The notes under the pieces: generated by a model | The model's database searches: none | The model's input: the letters and a program-made list of their open reading frames with translations, nothing else | What the model was told of the DNA's origin: nothing | Shown: positions 6,745 through 15,657 of the stretch, one piece after another | How the letters are laid out: every line of letters begins with the position of its first letter | Position numbering within the stretch: position 1 is the first letter of the stretch | Assembly: GCA_903970515.1 (NCBI GenBank) | Contig: CAJCJA010000024.1 | Span: 1 to 45,088, forward strand | Length of the DNA: 45,088 nt | Direction: 5' to 3' | From: Candidatus Saccharibacteria bacterium CG_4_10_14_0_2_um_filter_52_9 | GTDB taxonomy: Bacteria; Actinomycetota; Acidimicrobiia; Acidimicrobiales; RAAP-2 | Made by a program: the position numbers and the translations under genes

Positions 6745-8165
6745 AACGTGACGGAGACTTCACGGGGCTCCCTGCCCTCAATCGACTAAGTGGCGTGAAG
6801 CGACTCGAGCGATATGGCGACAATGAAATTCGTCTGATGGCGAAGAATGACACGCGCAAGGCGAGTCGACGGCGCGAGACGAAAATCACGTCGAGTCCCG
6901 GAGTCTCGGCAAATGACGCCATGGTCCCGGTCGTAGCTTCCGGTGATGAATCGGCACGTGATCCTCGCGTAACGTGGGTTGACGCCGATTGGAATCAGCT
7001 ACTTTCCCGAGATCCGTCAACATCGACGGTGGCGTCAGTGGAGCCGTCATGGAACGCGGGTGAGGTCCGCTCGGAACCTTCGAGCCCGGCGGCCGACTGG
7101 CCGTACCTTCCCCGGGCGCGAGGAACTCTGAGCGAATACGTGATATCAACCTTCGCTTCGAGATCGGGATCGTCGCAATTCATGCCGTCGGTGGACGTCG
7201 AAGATGCCATGAGCGACGACGATCTTCAACTGGCGCTCTTCCTCTGTTACGAACTGCACTACCGTGACGTCGCGAGCGCCGAATGGGAATGGGATCCGAG
7301 ATTTCTCAGCTTTCGTGCGGAGTTGGAGCGCGCCTTTCTCCTCGAACTTCGCGAATTGACCACGACGCCCACGGCGCGTCACGCGACCTTGGCGCAGAAT
7401 CTGGACGACGTGATCGGTGCGCATCGCGTAACACCCGTCAGTGACTACTTGAGTCGTCATGGGTCTCTTAAGGAGTTGAGGGAATACTGCGTCCACTTGT
7501 CGGTGAGTCAGTTGAAGAATTCCGACGCGCAGGCGTTTGGCGTTGCCCGCCTGCAGGGAGCCGCGAAGGCCGCCATGGTACAGATCCAGTTTGGTGACCA
7601 CGGTGGGGGCATCTCGGCAAACTCGACCACCTCGCTCTTCGCGAGGATGCTGACGTCATTGCGACTTGACCCTTCCTATGGTGCGTACGTGGGACAGGTG
7701 CCCGGCGCGTCGCTCGCGAGCGCGAACCTTGAGTCGTTCTTCGGGCTGCATCGTCGCTGGCGTGGCGCCATGGTGGGCCAGGTGGCTGCGATGAAGATGA
7801 CGTGCGTCGAATCGATGGAGCGATGCGCGCGGGCGATGGAGCACGCTGGCGTTCACGAAGCCGGGGCGCAGTATTTTCAAACGCGATCACGCAGCGACGC
7901 GCTGAACGCCTTGATCGCGAGGAATCGACTCGTGGGTGCACTTGTTCATGCTGAGCCAGAATTTGCGGGTGACGTACTCTTTGGAGCACGATCCCATCTC
8001 CTGCTCGAGGATCGACGATCCAAGAACATTCTCTCGGCGTGGTCACAAGGACGCTCGTCACTTTTGTCGTGGGGAGTCGGTGATGGTGAAACTGGACGCG
8101 GCAGTGCGCCGAACGCGAGCGGCGAGAGCGTCCACGCCATGAGTGCGCAACGCGACGACGCCTGA
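6741..8165 (+). CDS. Haem-oxygenase-fold iron redox family protein, degenerate site
   Basis: 474 residues. The first ~120 are low-complexity and charged. From about residue 130 on, the sequence follows the 'iron-containing redox enzyme' (haem-oxygenase-like di-iron oxidase) family: LALFLCYELHYRDV, then WEWDP, DHGGG, ANLESFFGLHRRWRGAMVGQ, and AEPEFAGDVLFGARSHLLLE. From memory of the family, the expected ligand motif HxxxDxxH reads here as RSRSDALN (RxxxDxxN), and the usual E in the 'EIQY' region is Q (QIQFGDHGGG). The iron site therefore looks largely lost. GTG start coupled to the preceding gene. Confidence 0.72.
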   Translation: MKRDGDFTGLPALNRLSGVKRLERYGDNEIRLMAKNDTRKASRRRETKITSSPGVSANDAMVPVVASGDESARDPRVTWVDADWNQLLSRDPSTSTVASVEPSWNAGEVRSEPSSPAADWPYLPRARGTLSEYVISTFASRSGSSQFMPSVDVEDAMSDDDLQLALFLCYELHYRDVASAEWEWDPRFLSFRAELERAFLLELRELTTTPTARHATLAQNLDDVIGAHRVTPVSDYLSRHGSLKELREYCVHLSVSQLKNSDAQAFGVARLQGAAKAAMVQIQFGDHGGGISANSTTSLFARMLTSLRLDPSYGAYVGQVPGASLASANLESFFGLHRRWRGAMVGQVAAMKMTCVESMERCARAMEHAGVHEAGAQYFQTRSRSDALNALIARNRLVGALVHAEPEFAGDVLFGARSHLLLEDRRSKNILSAWSQGRSSLLSWGVGDGETGRGSAPNASGESVHAMSAQRDDA

Positions 8166-8304
8166 TTCAAAAGCATTGATGACGCGTACAATGATTATAC
8201 GGTCAGAAGTTTTCTCACCGCTTTGAGACGCCAAGTATGGGTCGGACGATCTAGACGATTGTCGCTCGTTCTTGCTCGACGCCTTCACTTCTTGGAGGTT
8301 GTTC

Positions 8305-8496
8305 ATGCGGTCACTACGAACTGAAAACTCGTGCCATACGAAAAGTTGCACGCACGTGCATCAACCGTCAACGTCGATGGGCTTTGTCCCTAAATCGCTG
8401 CTCCTCAAGATGGCGATATCGATAGTGGCTCTCGCGGCAATCGGAATCAATTCACGGCTCGTGTCGCTGCTGTCGACAAGCTCGAGTTCGAAGTGA
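8305..8496 (+). CDS. Small single-pass membrane peptide
   Basis: 63 codons from ATG with GGAGG 6 bp upstream, which chooses this start over 8272. The N-terminus is hydrophilic with two Cys and two His (ENSCHTKSCTHVHQP), followed by one hydrophobic helix (LLLKMAISIVALAAIGI) and a serine-rich tail. No family was recognised. It sits just upstream of the glycosyltransferase operon (28-bp gap) and could be a membrane anchor or leader peptide for it. The Cys/His cluster could bind metal, which is speculation. Confidence 0.5.
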   Translation: MRSLRTENSCHTKSCTHVHQPSTSMGFVPKSLLLKMAISIVALAAIGINSRLVSLLSTSSSSK

Positions 8497-8524
8497 ATAG
8501 CGACCCAAATTCGACGGTAGCCGC

Positions 8525-9664
8525 ATGAGCGCGCGGCGGATTTCGTACGGCTTCTTGAGTAGTGCGCCACCTACGCCCTGTGGGCTCGCGACCTTCACCG
8601 CGGCGCTCGCAACCAACCTCGAACAACTGAGTAACACCGTTTCACTCGTGCGTGTCCTCGACGATGAGACCTCGATCCGATCTGCCAGGGTGCCAATAAT
8701 CGGCGAGCTCATCGCTTCAGATCCGAGGACCATTGAGTCCGCGACCCAGGCGCTCAATCGATGTGACGTCGTGATCGTCCAGCACGAGTATGGACTTTAC
8801 GGTGGTGAGGACGGGGAGGACCTACTGGAGGTCCTCTACGGTCTTCACGTTCCCGTGATCGCCATTTTGCATACTGTACTGTCGCAACCAAGCTCTCACC
8901 AACGCGACATCCTCAACGAAGTGATCAAAGCGGTGGACGCCGTCGTCGTCATGACGCACTCGGCGCAGCGCACCCTCGAGAGCGTCTTTCGTCGCGGCAC
9001 GACCCCCATCCACGTCATCGCTCACGGCGCCGTCGTGGGTAATAGGACGCTACGACACTTCGGAGAGTCTCGACCAATTGTTCTCACCTGGGGGCTCATC
9101 GGTCCCGGGAAGGGCATCGAATGGGTGATTGACGCCATGAAAGAACTGAAGGACATCACACCGCAACCGCTCTACATCATCGCCGGGCGCACTCATCCCA
9201 AAGTGTTCGCACAGCAAGGTGAGCGTTATCGCCAAATGTTGCGCCAGCGAGTCATCGACAACGGTGTATCGCATCTCGTCACCTTCGACGACACGTATCG
9301 CGACGTCGTGTCGCTGACGTCACTCATCGAGAGTGCGGACGTGGTGGTGCTGCCCTACGACTCGAAGGACCAGGCGACATCCGGTGTCCTCGTCGACGCG
9401 GTCGCGGCCGGTCGGCCGGTCGTGGCGACGTCGTTTCCTCACGCCATCGACTTACTCAAGTCAGGAGCTGGATTGGTTGTACCGAGTGGCGACGCCCACG
9501 CCATCGCAACGTCCATTCGACGAGTCGTGGAGGATTCTGAGCTCGCCGCCGACATGGCGCGCGAAGCTCGAAGGTTAGCGTCACAACTGGACTGGCGAGC
9601 AGTGGCGGTCGAATACAGCAATCTGAGTGACTCATTGTTTTTTCAAGAGTCGGCGATCGCGTGA
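8525..9664 (+). CDS. GT4-family glycosyltransferase
   Basis: 379 residues, GT-B fold. The N-terminal domain has SSAPPTPCGLATFTAAL (acceptor-side glycine loop) and QHEYGLYGGEDG. The C-terminal domain has IVLTWGLIGPGKGIEWVIDA, YIIAGRTHP, and the donor-binding EX7E-like region ADVVVLPYDSKDQATSGVLVDAVAAGRPVVATS. The predicted reaction is transfer of a nucleotide- or lipid-linked sugar, likely mannose given the GH130 gene two places downstream. No signal peptide. Its stop overlaps the next start (GTGA, 9661-9664), the first step of a translationally coupled three-gene operon. Confidence 0.88.
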   Translation: MSARRISYGFLSSAPPTPCGLATFTAALATNLEQLSNTVSLVRVLDDETSIRSARVPIIGELIASDPRTIESATQALNRCDVVIVQHEYGLYGGEDGEDLLEVLYGLHVPVIAILHTVLSQPSSHQRDILNEVIKAVDAVVVMTHSAQRTLESVFRRGTTPIHVIAHGAVVGNRTLRHFGESRPIVLTWGLIGPGKGIEWVIDAMKELKDITPQPLYIIAGRTHPKVFAQQGERYRQMLRQRVIDNGVSHLVTFDDTYRDVVSLTSLIESADVVVLPYDSKDQATSGVLVDAVAAGRPVVATSFPHAIDLLKSGAGLVVPSGDAHAIATSIRRVVEDSELAADMAREARRLASQLDWRAVAVEYSNLSDSLFFQESAIA

Positions 9665-10674
9665 ACCCGCCTGCGCCAAACTTCGGGCACCTGCTCTCGA
9701 TGGTCGGTCCCTACGGCGTGTACGAGCACGCCAAGTTCGATGTCGCGCGTGCGCAGGACGGCTACCGCGTCGACGACATGGCGAGGGTCTTGCTCGTCGC
9801 CTCGCGCGAGCGTCGACCGCGCGCTGACGTGCTCGAACTGGCCCAGAACGCCCTGTGCTTCTTAGCCGACGCCCAAACACCGAACGGCACGTTCGTCAAC
9901 CGTCGCGACGAAAGTGGGAGATTCTTTGGACCAGCGAGTAGTGAGGATTGCTGGGGGCGATCCCTCTGGGCACTTGGTACCGCGGTCGCCCGGTTGGAGG
10001 ACACCGACTTAGTGACCCAAGCCCTACTGCTCTTTGAGCGAGGGGTCCAGGTGCGTTCGACGTGGCCGCGCTCGATGGCGTACGCGTGCTTGGGCGCCAG
10101 TGAAGTGCTCTCCGTCAAACGCGCGAGCGAGGGATCGCGAGCATTGATGGTCGCGGCGCTCGCGATGCTGGACCGTGCGACGATCTCGGAGGATTGGCAA
10201 TGGCCCGAAGAGCGCCTGAGCTACGAGAACGCGGTACTTCCTCAAGCACTCTTGGCGCTGGGTTCGATGACGGGGAATCCACGCGTATTCCAAGACGGCA
10301 TCTCCCAGTTGGGCTGGCTGCTCGCGGTAGAGACGAGTCGCGGACATCTGTCGCTCACCTCGTCGCGTGGTCGGCATTTTGATCTTCGTCACGAGCAGTT
10401 CGACCAGCAACCCATTGAGGTTGCGGCCCTCTGCGACGCCTGTTCGAGGGCGCTGCGACTTACGGGTGATCAACGTTGGGCGCGCGGCATCGACGACTGC
10501 GTGCAATGGTTCCTCGGGAGGAACGATTATGGCGTCATGATGTTCGATCCGCTGACCGGTGGCGGGTACGATGGTCTCACTGAACATGGCATCAATCTCA
10601 ACCAGGGTGCGGAGTCCACTCTTGCGATGATCGCGACACTACAAACCGCGAACCTACTGCAACCCGTCGCATGA
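9661..10674 (+). CDS. Alpha-toroid-like protein of GT4/GH130 operon
   Basis: 337 residues, probably an (alpha/alpha)6-type fold judging by repeated helix-turn units such as DDMARVLLVASRERRP, ALCFLADAQTPNGTFVNRRD, EDCWGRSLWALGTAVA and EVAALCDACSRALRLTGDQR. Homologues commonly sit beside GT4 and GH130 genes and are labelled 'glycosyltransferase', but no catalytic activity is established to my knowledge. The acidic and aromatic residues in the loops suggest a carbohydrate-active or carbohydrate-binding role. Overlaps both neighbours (GTGA upstream, ATGA downstream). Confidence 0.7.
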   Translation: MNPPAPNFGHLLSMVGPYGVYEHAKFDVARAQDGYRVDDMARVLLVASRERRPRADVLELAQNALCFLADAQTPNGTFVNRRDESGRFFGPASSEDCWGRSLWALGTAVARLEDTDLVTQALLLFERGVQVRSTWPRSMAYACLGASEVLSVKRASEGSRALMVAALAMLDRATISEDWQWPEERLSYENAVLPQALLALGSMTGNPRVFQDGISQLGWLLAVETSRGHLSLTSSRGRHFDLRHEQFDQQPIEVAALCDACSRALRLTGDQRWARGIDDCVQWFLGRNDYGVMMFDPLTGGGYDGLTEHGINLNQGAESTLAMIATLQTANLLQPVA

Positions 10675-12134
10675 ACGATATTGGCCTCGCGCAGCGCTGC
10701 GACGTACTGATCGCGGCCGACGCCAGTCGGGTGGTGACCAAACTGTTCATCGCAGGTCAAGAACTCGAAGGTGGCAGCGATTCGCGAACGAGGGACACGG
10801 CGAATCGAGTGATGGCACTCACCGAGGACGAAGTCGACGTCGTCTTGACGGCACTCTACGAGAGTTATGAGAGTCGCCACGACAACCTTCGTTCGGTGTT
10901 TGATAATCACGCCGAGATGGTGAGTAGTTTCTTCGCCGGGGAGTTATCGAAAAATCGGCGCCAACTCCTCGGCGCCGCCTTCACGCACGAGTTTTCCCTC
11001 GAGGGGGCGGCCGTGTGCAATCCAAGCCTGGTCATGCACCCCGATCAAAGCGACATGCCCGAGGGCGGCGTGCGTCTCGTGATGAGTTTTCGCGCGATTG
11101 GCGAGGGCCATCGGTCCTCAATCTGCTTTCGAACGTGCGAGATCAACGCACAAGGAAACATGATCGTGAATCATCCCAAGCGTTGCCCGGTACTCGCTGA
11201 AACGGCTCCGGCACCGCTGCGTCGCGACGTCTTGCACGCCGCGTTGCGTGATGTGGGACTCGACGGGGACACCGCGGCGGCCGTCCTCGACACGCTCGCC
11301 GCCCAATTCACCCGCGACGAATTGGAGACTTCCATCGCGACGGTCGCCGCGGAAAAGGTACTTCGATTGAACTTCGCCGAGGTGAGTGCGATGCTTCATT
11401 CTCTCACGGACTCGTTCTATTCCGCCACGTTCGACCCTGCGACGACACTGTGTCAGCGCACGCTGTGGCCCTCGACGCCCAAAGAAGCCCAAGGAATGGA
11501 GGACGCTCGCTTCGTGGAGATCCACGACCCGGACTGCGCACGCTACATCGCGTCCTATACCGCCTACGACGGTCACGCGGTAAGTCAGCAAATTCTCGAG
11601 ACCGACGACTTCCTGACGTTCCGCTCGTCGCCACTGGCGGGTCTCGCCGCTCAGAACAAAGGGCTCGCGTTCTTCCCGCGCAAGATCAACGATCGTTACG
11701 TCGCGCTCTCGCGTTACGACCGCGAGAGGAACTCGCTGGCGTTCTCCAAGAACCTTCGTCACTGGGACGACGTGTCGGTACTCGAGTCGCCCGAACAGAC
11801 CTGGGAGATGCTGCAACTGGGCAATTGCGGCTCTCCGATCGAACTCGAACAGGGCTGGCTGGTGTTGACCCACGGCGTGGGTCCCATGCGCACCTACGGC
11901 ATCGGCGCGCTGCTCCTCGACCTCAATGATCCCTCGAAGATCCTTGGAAAGTTGAAGAAGCCGCTCTTGTTGCCCAACGCCGAGGAACGCGACGGGTACG
12001 TACCGAACGTCGTCTACTCGTGTGGGTCGCTCATTCACAACGGAACGCTGTACATGCCCTACGGCGCGTCGGATGAATCAGTTCGCTGTTCGATGGTCAT
12101 CGTCGAAGAGTTGGTCGCCGCCTTACTCGCTTAA
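10671..12134 (+). CDS. GH130-family mannoside phosphorylase/hydrolase (long form)
   Basis: 487 residues. The first ~210 are a helical extension (LTEDEVDVVLTALYESYESR and following). The five-bladed beta-propeller of GH130 follows, with GMEDARFVEI (catalytic-Asp motif), LAAQNKGLAFFPRKINDRYV, NCGSPIELEQGWLVLTHGV and DGYVPNVVYSCGS. GH130 enzymes cleave beta-mannosides with phosphate, releasing mannose-1-phosphate, or in some clades with water. There is no signal peptide, so it acts in the cytoplasm, consistent with turnover of a glycan made by the upstream GT4 enzyme. Its product could feed the PMM-type enzyme at 23705. Confidence 0.87.
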   Translation: MNDIGLAQRCDVLIAADASRVVTKLFIAGQELEGGSDSRTRDTANRVMALTEDEVDVVLTALYESYESRHDNLRSVFDNHAEMVSSFFAGELSKNRRQLLGAAFTHEFSLEGAAVCNPSLVMHPDQSDMPEGGVRLVMSFRAIGEGHRSSICFRTCEINAQGNMIVNHPKRCPVLAETAPAPLRRDVLHAALRDVGLDGDTAAAVLDTLAAQFTRDELETSIATVAAEKVLRLNFAEVSAMLHSLTDSFYSATFDPATTLCQRTLWPSTPKEAQGMEDARFVEIHDPDCARYIASYTAYDGHAVSQQILETDDFLTFRSSPLAGLAAQNKGLAFFPRKINDRYVALSRYDRERNSLAFSKNLRHWDDVSVLESPEQTWEMLQLGNCGSPIELEQGWLVLTHGVGPMRTYGIGALLLDLNDPSKILGKLKKPLLLPNAEERDGYVPNVVYSCGSLIHNGTLYMPYGASDESVRCSMVIVEELVAALLA

Positions 12135-12190
12135 TCCTTCGCCGCTCAACTCGAGCGTCGTCGCCTGTCACCAACGCCGTGGAGGTGTCT

Positions 12191-12529
12191 ATGAACCAGA
12201 AACAAGCACTCAGTCGGATCATCGTCGAGCAACACGAACTAAAGGAACTCCTTCGTCGTCAAGAGTCCGACGGCGTCGCCGAACGCACCGCGTCGCTCGA
12301 CCAAGGCGACATGTCCGACGTCTCAGCCCCTCTCACCAGCGAGGAGGAGACCGACGCGGTCGCCGAGTCGCTCTCGTTGCGCCTCGAAGCCTTGCGCCGT
12401 GCGCACTTGAGGATCATGGCGGGCACCTACGGTCGCTCGACGCTCAGTGGGCGAGTGATCTCCGACGAGCGTCTCGCGGCGGACCCCGCCGCCGAATTGA
12501 CGATCGATGAAGCCGAGGACGAGGGCTAG
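12191..12529 (+). CDS. DksA/TraR-like protein lacking the zinc cysteines
   Basis: 112 residues from ATG with GGAGGT 6 bp upstream; the frame is open to 12179 but the ribosome site decides. The C-terminus TYGRSTLSGRVISDERLAAD aligns with the DksA/TraR finger pattern 'YGxCxxCGxxIxxxRLxAxP'. Both finger cysteines are serine, and the later pair is replaced in AAELTIDEAEDEG. The N-terminal coiled-coil-like part (ALSRIIVEQHELKELLRRQE) is kept. DksA-family proteins enter the RNA polymerase secondary channel; a finger without zinc would need another way to fold. Confidence 0.72.
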   Translation: MNQKQALSRIIVEQHELKELLRRQESDGVAERTASLDQGDMSDVSAPLTSEEETDAVAESLSLRLEALRRAHLRIMAGTYGRSTLSGRVISDERLAADPAAELTIDEAEDEG

Positions 12530-12533
12530 GTCG

Positions 12534-14003
12534 CTATTCGGGTTCGTCGCCCGCGAGCGTGCCCGCGGCGACCAAGCCGAGTTCGGCGTGCGCGAGCGTC
12601 GATTCGTTCGTGAGCGCCGGAGGTCGGAGTCGACCCGGTACGAAGAACGCGGCGATCATCGCCGCAATCGCAGCGATCGTGAGCAGTCCGAAACCGTGGG
12701 TGTAGCCAACTTCCTTGGGCACCGCACCCGCGCGAACGCCCGAGGTGACGATGCTGCTCATCACGGCGGCGCCCACCGAGCCGCCAATCGTTCGAATGTT
12801 GGCGTTCATCCCGCTCGCGACACCCGTCTGTGCTGGGGGCACCGCCACTACGATCAGGGCGGACATCGAGGAGAACGCCAGTCCGAATCCCACCCCCAAG
12901 ATCACCATCGCGATCAGGATTTCCCACTCGGCGGCGTGCGCGAAGGTCAAGATCACGAAGTTGCCAATGCCCACGATGAGCCCGCTGACGAGGACCGCTT
13001 TGGAACCGTAGCGACGAGAGAGTGGACCCGACATCATGCCAAAGATGAACATGAAGATGCTCATAGGAAGCAAGATCAGTCCGGACTTGGTGATACTGAG
13101 ACCAAAACCGTAACCGGCGGAGCTCTTGGTCTGCAGGAACTCTGGCAAGAACGCGAAGACGGCATACATACCCACGCCCAACAACAGCGCGACCAGGTTC
13201 GTGGTCCACACCGCGGGGATTCGCATCATGTGCATGTCAATGAGTGGGTGGGTCGAACGCGCCTCGACGACCACCCACAGCACGGCGAGGGCGATCCCAA
13301 CGGCGATCAAGCCAATGACCCGCGCCGATCCCCATCCCCACGAGGGTGCCTCGCTGATCGCGAGTATCAACGCTACTAACCACAGCGACAACAGCACGAT
13401 GCCGGGCCAGCTCAACTTGCCCGGTGTGCGCACCTCTGATTCGGGTATCACGACATGCGCGGCGACCGTGCCAAGACCCATCACGATCATGGGAATCCAG
13501 AACAACCAGTGATAATCGAGCGCGTTCACAATAGGTCCCGCGAGGGCGATCCCGATGCCCGCGCCGGCGGCGGCGAGAGCGGCGACGACCCCGATGGCCC
13601 CAATGATCTTCTCCTTGGGGAACTCGTCGCGAATGAGACCGAAGGCGAGCGGCAGCACACCGCCACCGACGCCCTGGATGACGCGCGCGACGATCATCAA
13701 GGTGATGGAACTCGCAATGGCGGCGAGCAAGGATCCGACGGTCAAGGCGACGAGCGTTAACACCAGGAGGCGCTCCTTGCCGTACATGTCGCCGAGTCGC
13801 CCCATGATGGGGGTAAAGATCGCCGCCGAGAGGAGATACGCCGTGAGAACCCAGGTCACGGTGTTCTGCGAGGTATGAAGACCCGCCTGAATCGTCGGAA
13901 GGACCGGGATCACGAGTGACTGCAGTAACGCATAACCGCCGACCGCGAGACAGAGCACGGCGTAGGTCGCCCGATAGGGCCGTCGGGCGAGATCGTTCGT
14001 CAC
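12534..14003 (-). CDS. DHA2-type 14-TM MFS exporter 1
   Basis: 489 residues from GTG 14003, which has GTGGAG 6 bp upstream; GTG 14015 also opens the frame. Helix 1 AVGGYALLQSLVIPVLPTIQ; MFS motif A MGRLGDMYGKERLL after helix 2; motif C-like GAGIGIALAGPIV in helix 5. About 14 predicted membrane segments, as in EmrB/QacA drug/H+ antiporters. Acidic tail at the C-terminus. Convergent with the DksA-like gene (4-bp gap) and 119 bp downstream of a second exporter on the same strand, with which it may be cotranscribed. Confidence 0.9.
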   Translation of the reverse strand: MTNDLARRPYRATYAVLCLAVGGYALLQSLVIPVLPTIQAGLHTSQNTVTWVLTAYLLSAAIFTPIMGRLGDMYGKERLLVLTLVALTVGSLLAAIASSITLMIVARVIQGVGGGVLPLAFGLIRDEFPKEKIIGAIGVVAALAAAGAGIGIALAGPIVNALDYHWLFWIPMIVMGLGTVAAHVVIPESEVRTPGKLSWPGIVLLSLWLVALILAISEAPSWGWGSARVIGLIAVGIALAVLWVVVEARSTHPLIDMHMMRIPAVWTTNLVALLLGVGMYAVFAFLPEFLQTKSSAGYGFGLSITKSGLILLPMSIFMFIFGMMSGPLSRRYGSKAVLVSGLIVGIGNFVILTFAHAAEWEILIAMVILGVGFGLAFSSMSALIVVAVPPAQTGVASGMNANIRTIGGSVGAAVMSSIVTSGVRAGAVPKEVGYTHGFGLLTIAAIAAMIAAFFVPGRLRPPALTNESTLAHAELGLVAAGTLAGDEPE

Positions 14004-14133
14004 TGGTAACTCCACTTCAGGGGGACGGAGCCAGACTCCGATACGAAAGACTACTGGCGCGGGTCATTTTGCGTGACGAACCCGAGAACGGGCAGCAGCG
14101 CCACGCTCCCGGGTCGGCGACACGAATCGTTGC

Positions 14134-15633
14134 CTACATCTCGTGGACGAACACGTCGAATTCACCGTCGTCAATCTCGTCGAACGTCACGTCGCCATTG
14201 TCGACTTCCTGCGATGGCGCACGCAAGAACAAGAGGGTCACGATCAAACCGGCGGCCGAGCACAGCACGCCCGCGTAGAACGTGACGCGATATCCCGCGA
14301 CCAACGCCGCCGAAGGGCGAAGTCCCTGCGCGAGTCGCGACGTCGCCGTACTTGCGGCGAGCGTCCCGAAGACGGCGAGTGCCGCGGAGGAAGCCAACCA
14401 CATCGAGACGTTCACGATGCCCGACGCGAGTCCGGCGTCCGCCTTGGGCACGTCCGCCATCGCAATCGTGAGCAGGGGCACCGCCGAGACACTCATGCCG
14501 AGGCCCAGCAACAAGAAGGCCGGGAGCACCGCGACGAAATAATTCGAGTGTTCGCCCAGGCGCGTCAAGAGCACCAAACCAACGATGACACTGATAGTGC
14601 CTGGAATGAGCAGACGCATTGGTCCAAATCGCATGAGGAGACGACTCGTGAGTCCGAGAGACATCGTCGCCATGACGAGGGTCATTGGTAGGAACGCGAT
14701 GCCCGTGCGAAGCGGCGCGTACCCGAGGACCTTCTCGAGGTAAAGGGCACCGAAGAAGAAGACGGAGAACATCGACGAGAAGCTCAGACCACGCACCACG
14801 CTCGAGATGCGCAGGCTGCGGATTTTTAAGATGTGCACGGGCACGATTGGTTTGTCGATGTGCGTCTCGTACGTTCCAAAGACGCCCATGAGCGCAATCG
14901 AGATGCCACCGGTGATCAGTGTGTGCGCGGACAACCATCCAAAGTCGGACGCCTTCACGATCGTGTAGATGCCAAGAATGAGTGAGACCGTCATCAGTAT
15001 CGAACCCGTGACGTCGAGACCTTGCTTCGCACCGAGACCTGGGTTCTCCTTGATGAGGATCGATCCGAGTACGAGGGTGAGCACACCGATCGGTGCGTTG
15101 ATGACAAAGATCCAGTGCCAGTTGACGGCTTGGGTCAAGATGCCCCCGACGAGCAGTCCGATCGACCCGCCGCCGACAGCGACGAACATGTAGGCGCTCA
15201 TGGCCTTGGCTCGTTCTTGTGCCCCGGGAAACTCGGTGACGATGATCGCGACGATCACCGAGGTGGAGACGGCGCCGCCGAGACCCTGGAAGAATCGAGC
15301 AACGATCAACATCGCTTGACTCGACGCCATGGCACAGACGAGTGATGACACCGTAAAGATGGACACCCCCGAGAGGAAGATCTTTTTGCGACCAAAGAGA
15401 TCGCCCAGGCGACCGGCCAGAAGCAAGAAGCTGCCGAAGGCAATGAGGTAGGCGTCGACCACCCAGGTCAGACTGGCCTGGGAGAAGTGCAAACTGTGCT
15501 GAATCGACGGCAACGCCACGTTGACGATTGACGAATCGAGGGCGTTCATGAGCATCGCGAGGCAGACGACGACGAGGGCGATCCAACGACGCCGGTCTGT
15601 CGTGCCTGATGGAAAGGCAGAAATGAGAGACAT
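14134..15633 (-). CDS. DHA2-type 14-TM MFS exporter 2
   Basis: 499 residues. MLMNALDSSIVNVALPSIQ in helix 1 is the DHA2 signature; motif A AGRLGDLFGRKKIF; GGSIGLLVGGIL in helix 5; an acidic C-terminal tail (GDVTFDEIDDGEFDVF). AAAAAGGA lies 9 bp before the ATG. It diverges from a MarR-type regulator across an 80-bp intergenic region carrying an inverted repeat, the usual arrangement for a drug- or metabolite-inducible efflux pump. Confidence 0.93.
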   Translation of the reverse strand: MSLISAFPSGTTDRRRWIALVVVCLAMLMNALDSSIVNVALPSIQHSLHFSQASLTWVVDAYLIAFGSFLLLAGRLGDLFGRKKIFLSGVSIFTVSSLVCAMASSQAMLIVARFFQGLGGAVSTSVIVAIIVTEFPGAQERAKAMSAYMFVAVGGGSIGLLVGGILTQAVNWHWIFVINAPIGVLTLVLGSILIKENPGLGAKQGLDVTGSILMTVSLILGIYTIVKASDFGWLSAHTLITGGISIALMGVFGTYETHIDKPIVPVHILKIRSLRISSVVRGLSFSSMFSVFFFGALYLEKVLGYAPLRTGIAFLPMTLVMATMSLGLTSRLLMRFGPMRLLIPGTISVIVGLVLLTRLGEHSNYFVAVLPAFLLLGLGMSVSAVPLLTIAMADVPKADAGLASGIVNVSMWLASSAALAVFGTLAASTATSRLAQGLRPSAALVAGYRVTFYAGVLCSAAGLIVTLLFLRAPSQEVDNGDVTFDEIDDGEFDVFVHEM

Positions 15634-15657
15634 TTCGGGGTATCCTTTTTGCTAGTG

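Noticed and set aside
12507-13379. Plus-strand 290-codon open frame, very rich in His, Asp and Arg
   Set aside because: It is the antisense of the DHA2 exporter at 12534-14003, with biased composition and no domain; the exporter frame is clearly coding.
14171-15586. Minus-strand 471-codon open frame, rich in Arg and His
   Set aside because: Shadow of exporter 2 in another frame of the same strand; no membrane segments or motifs.
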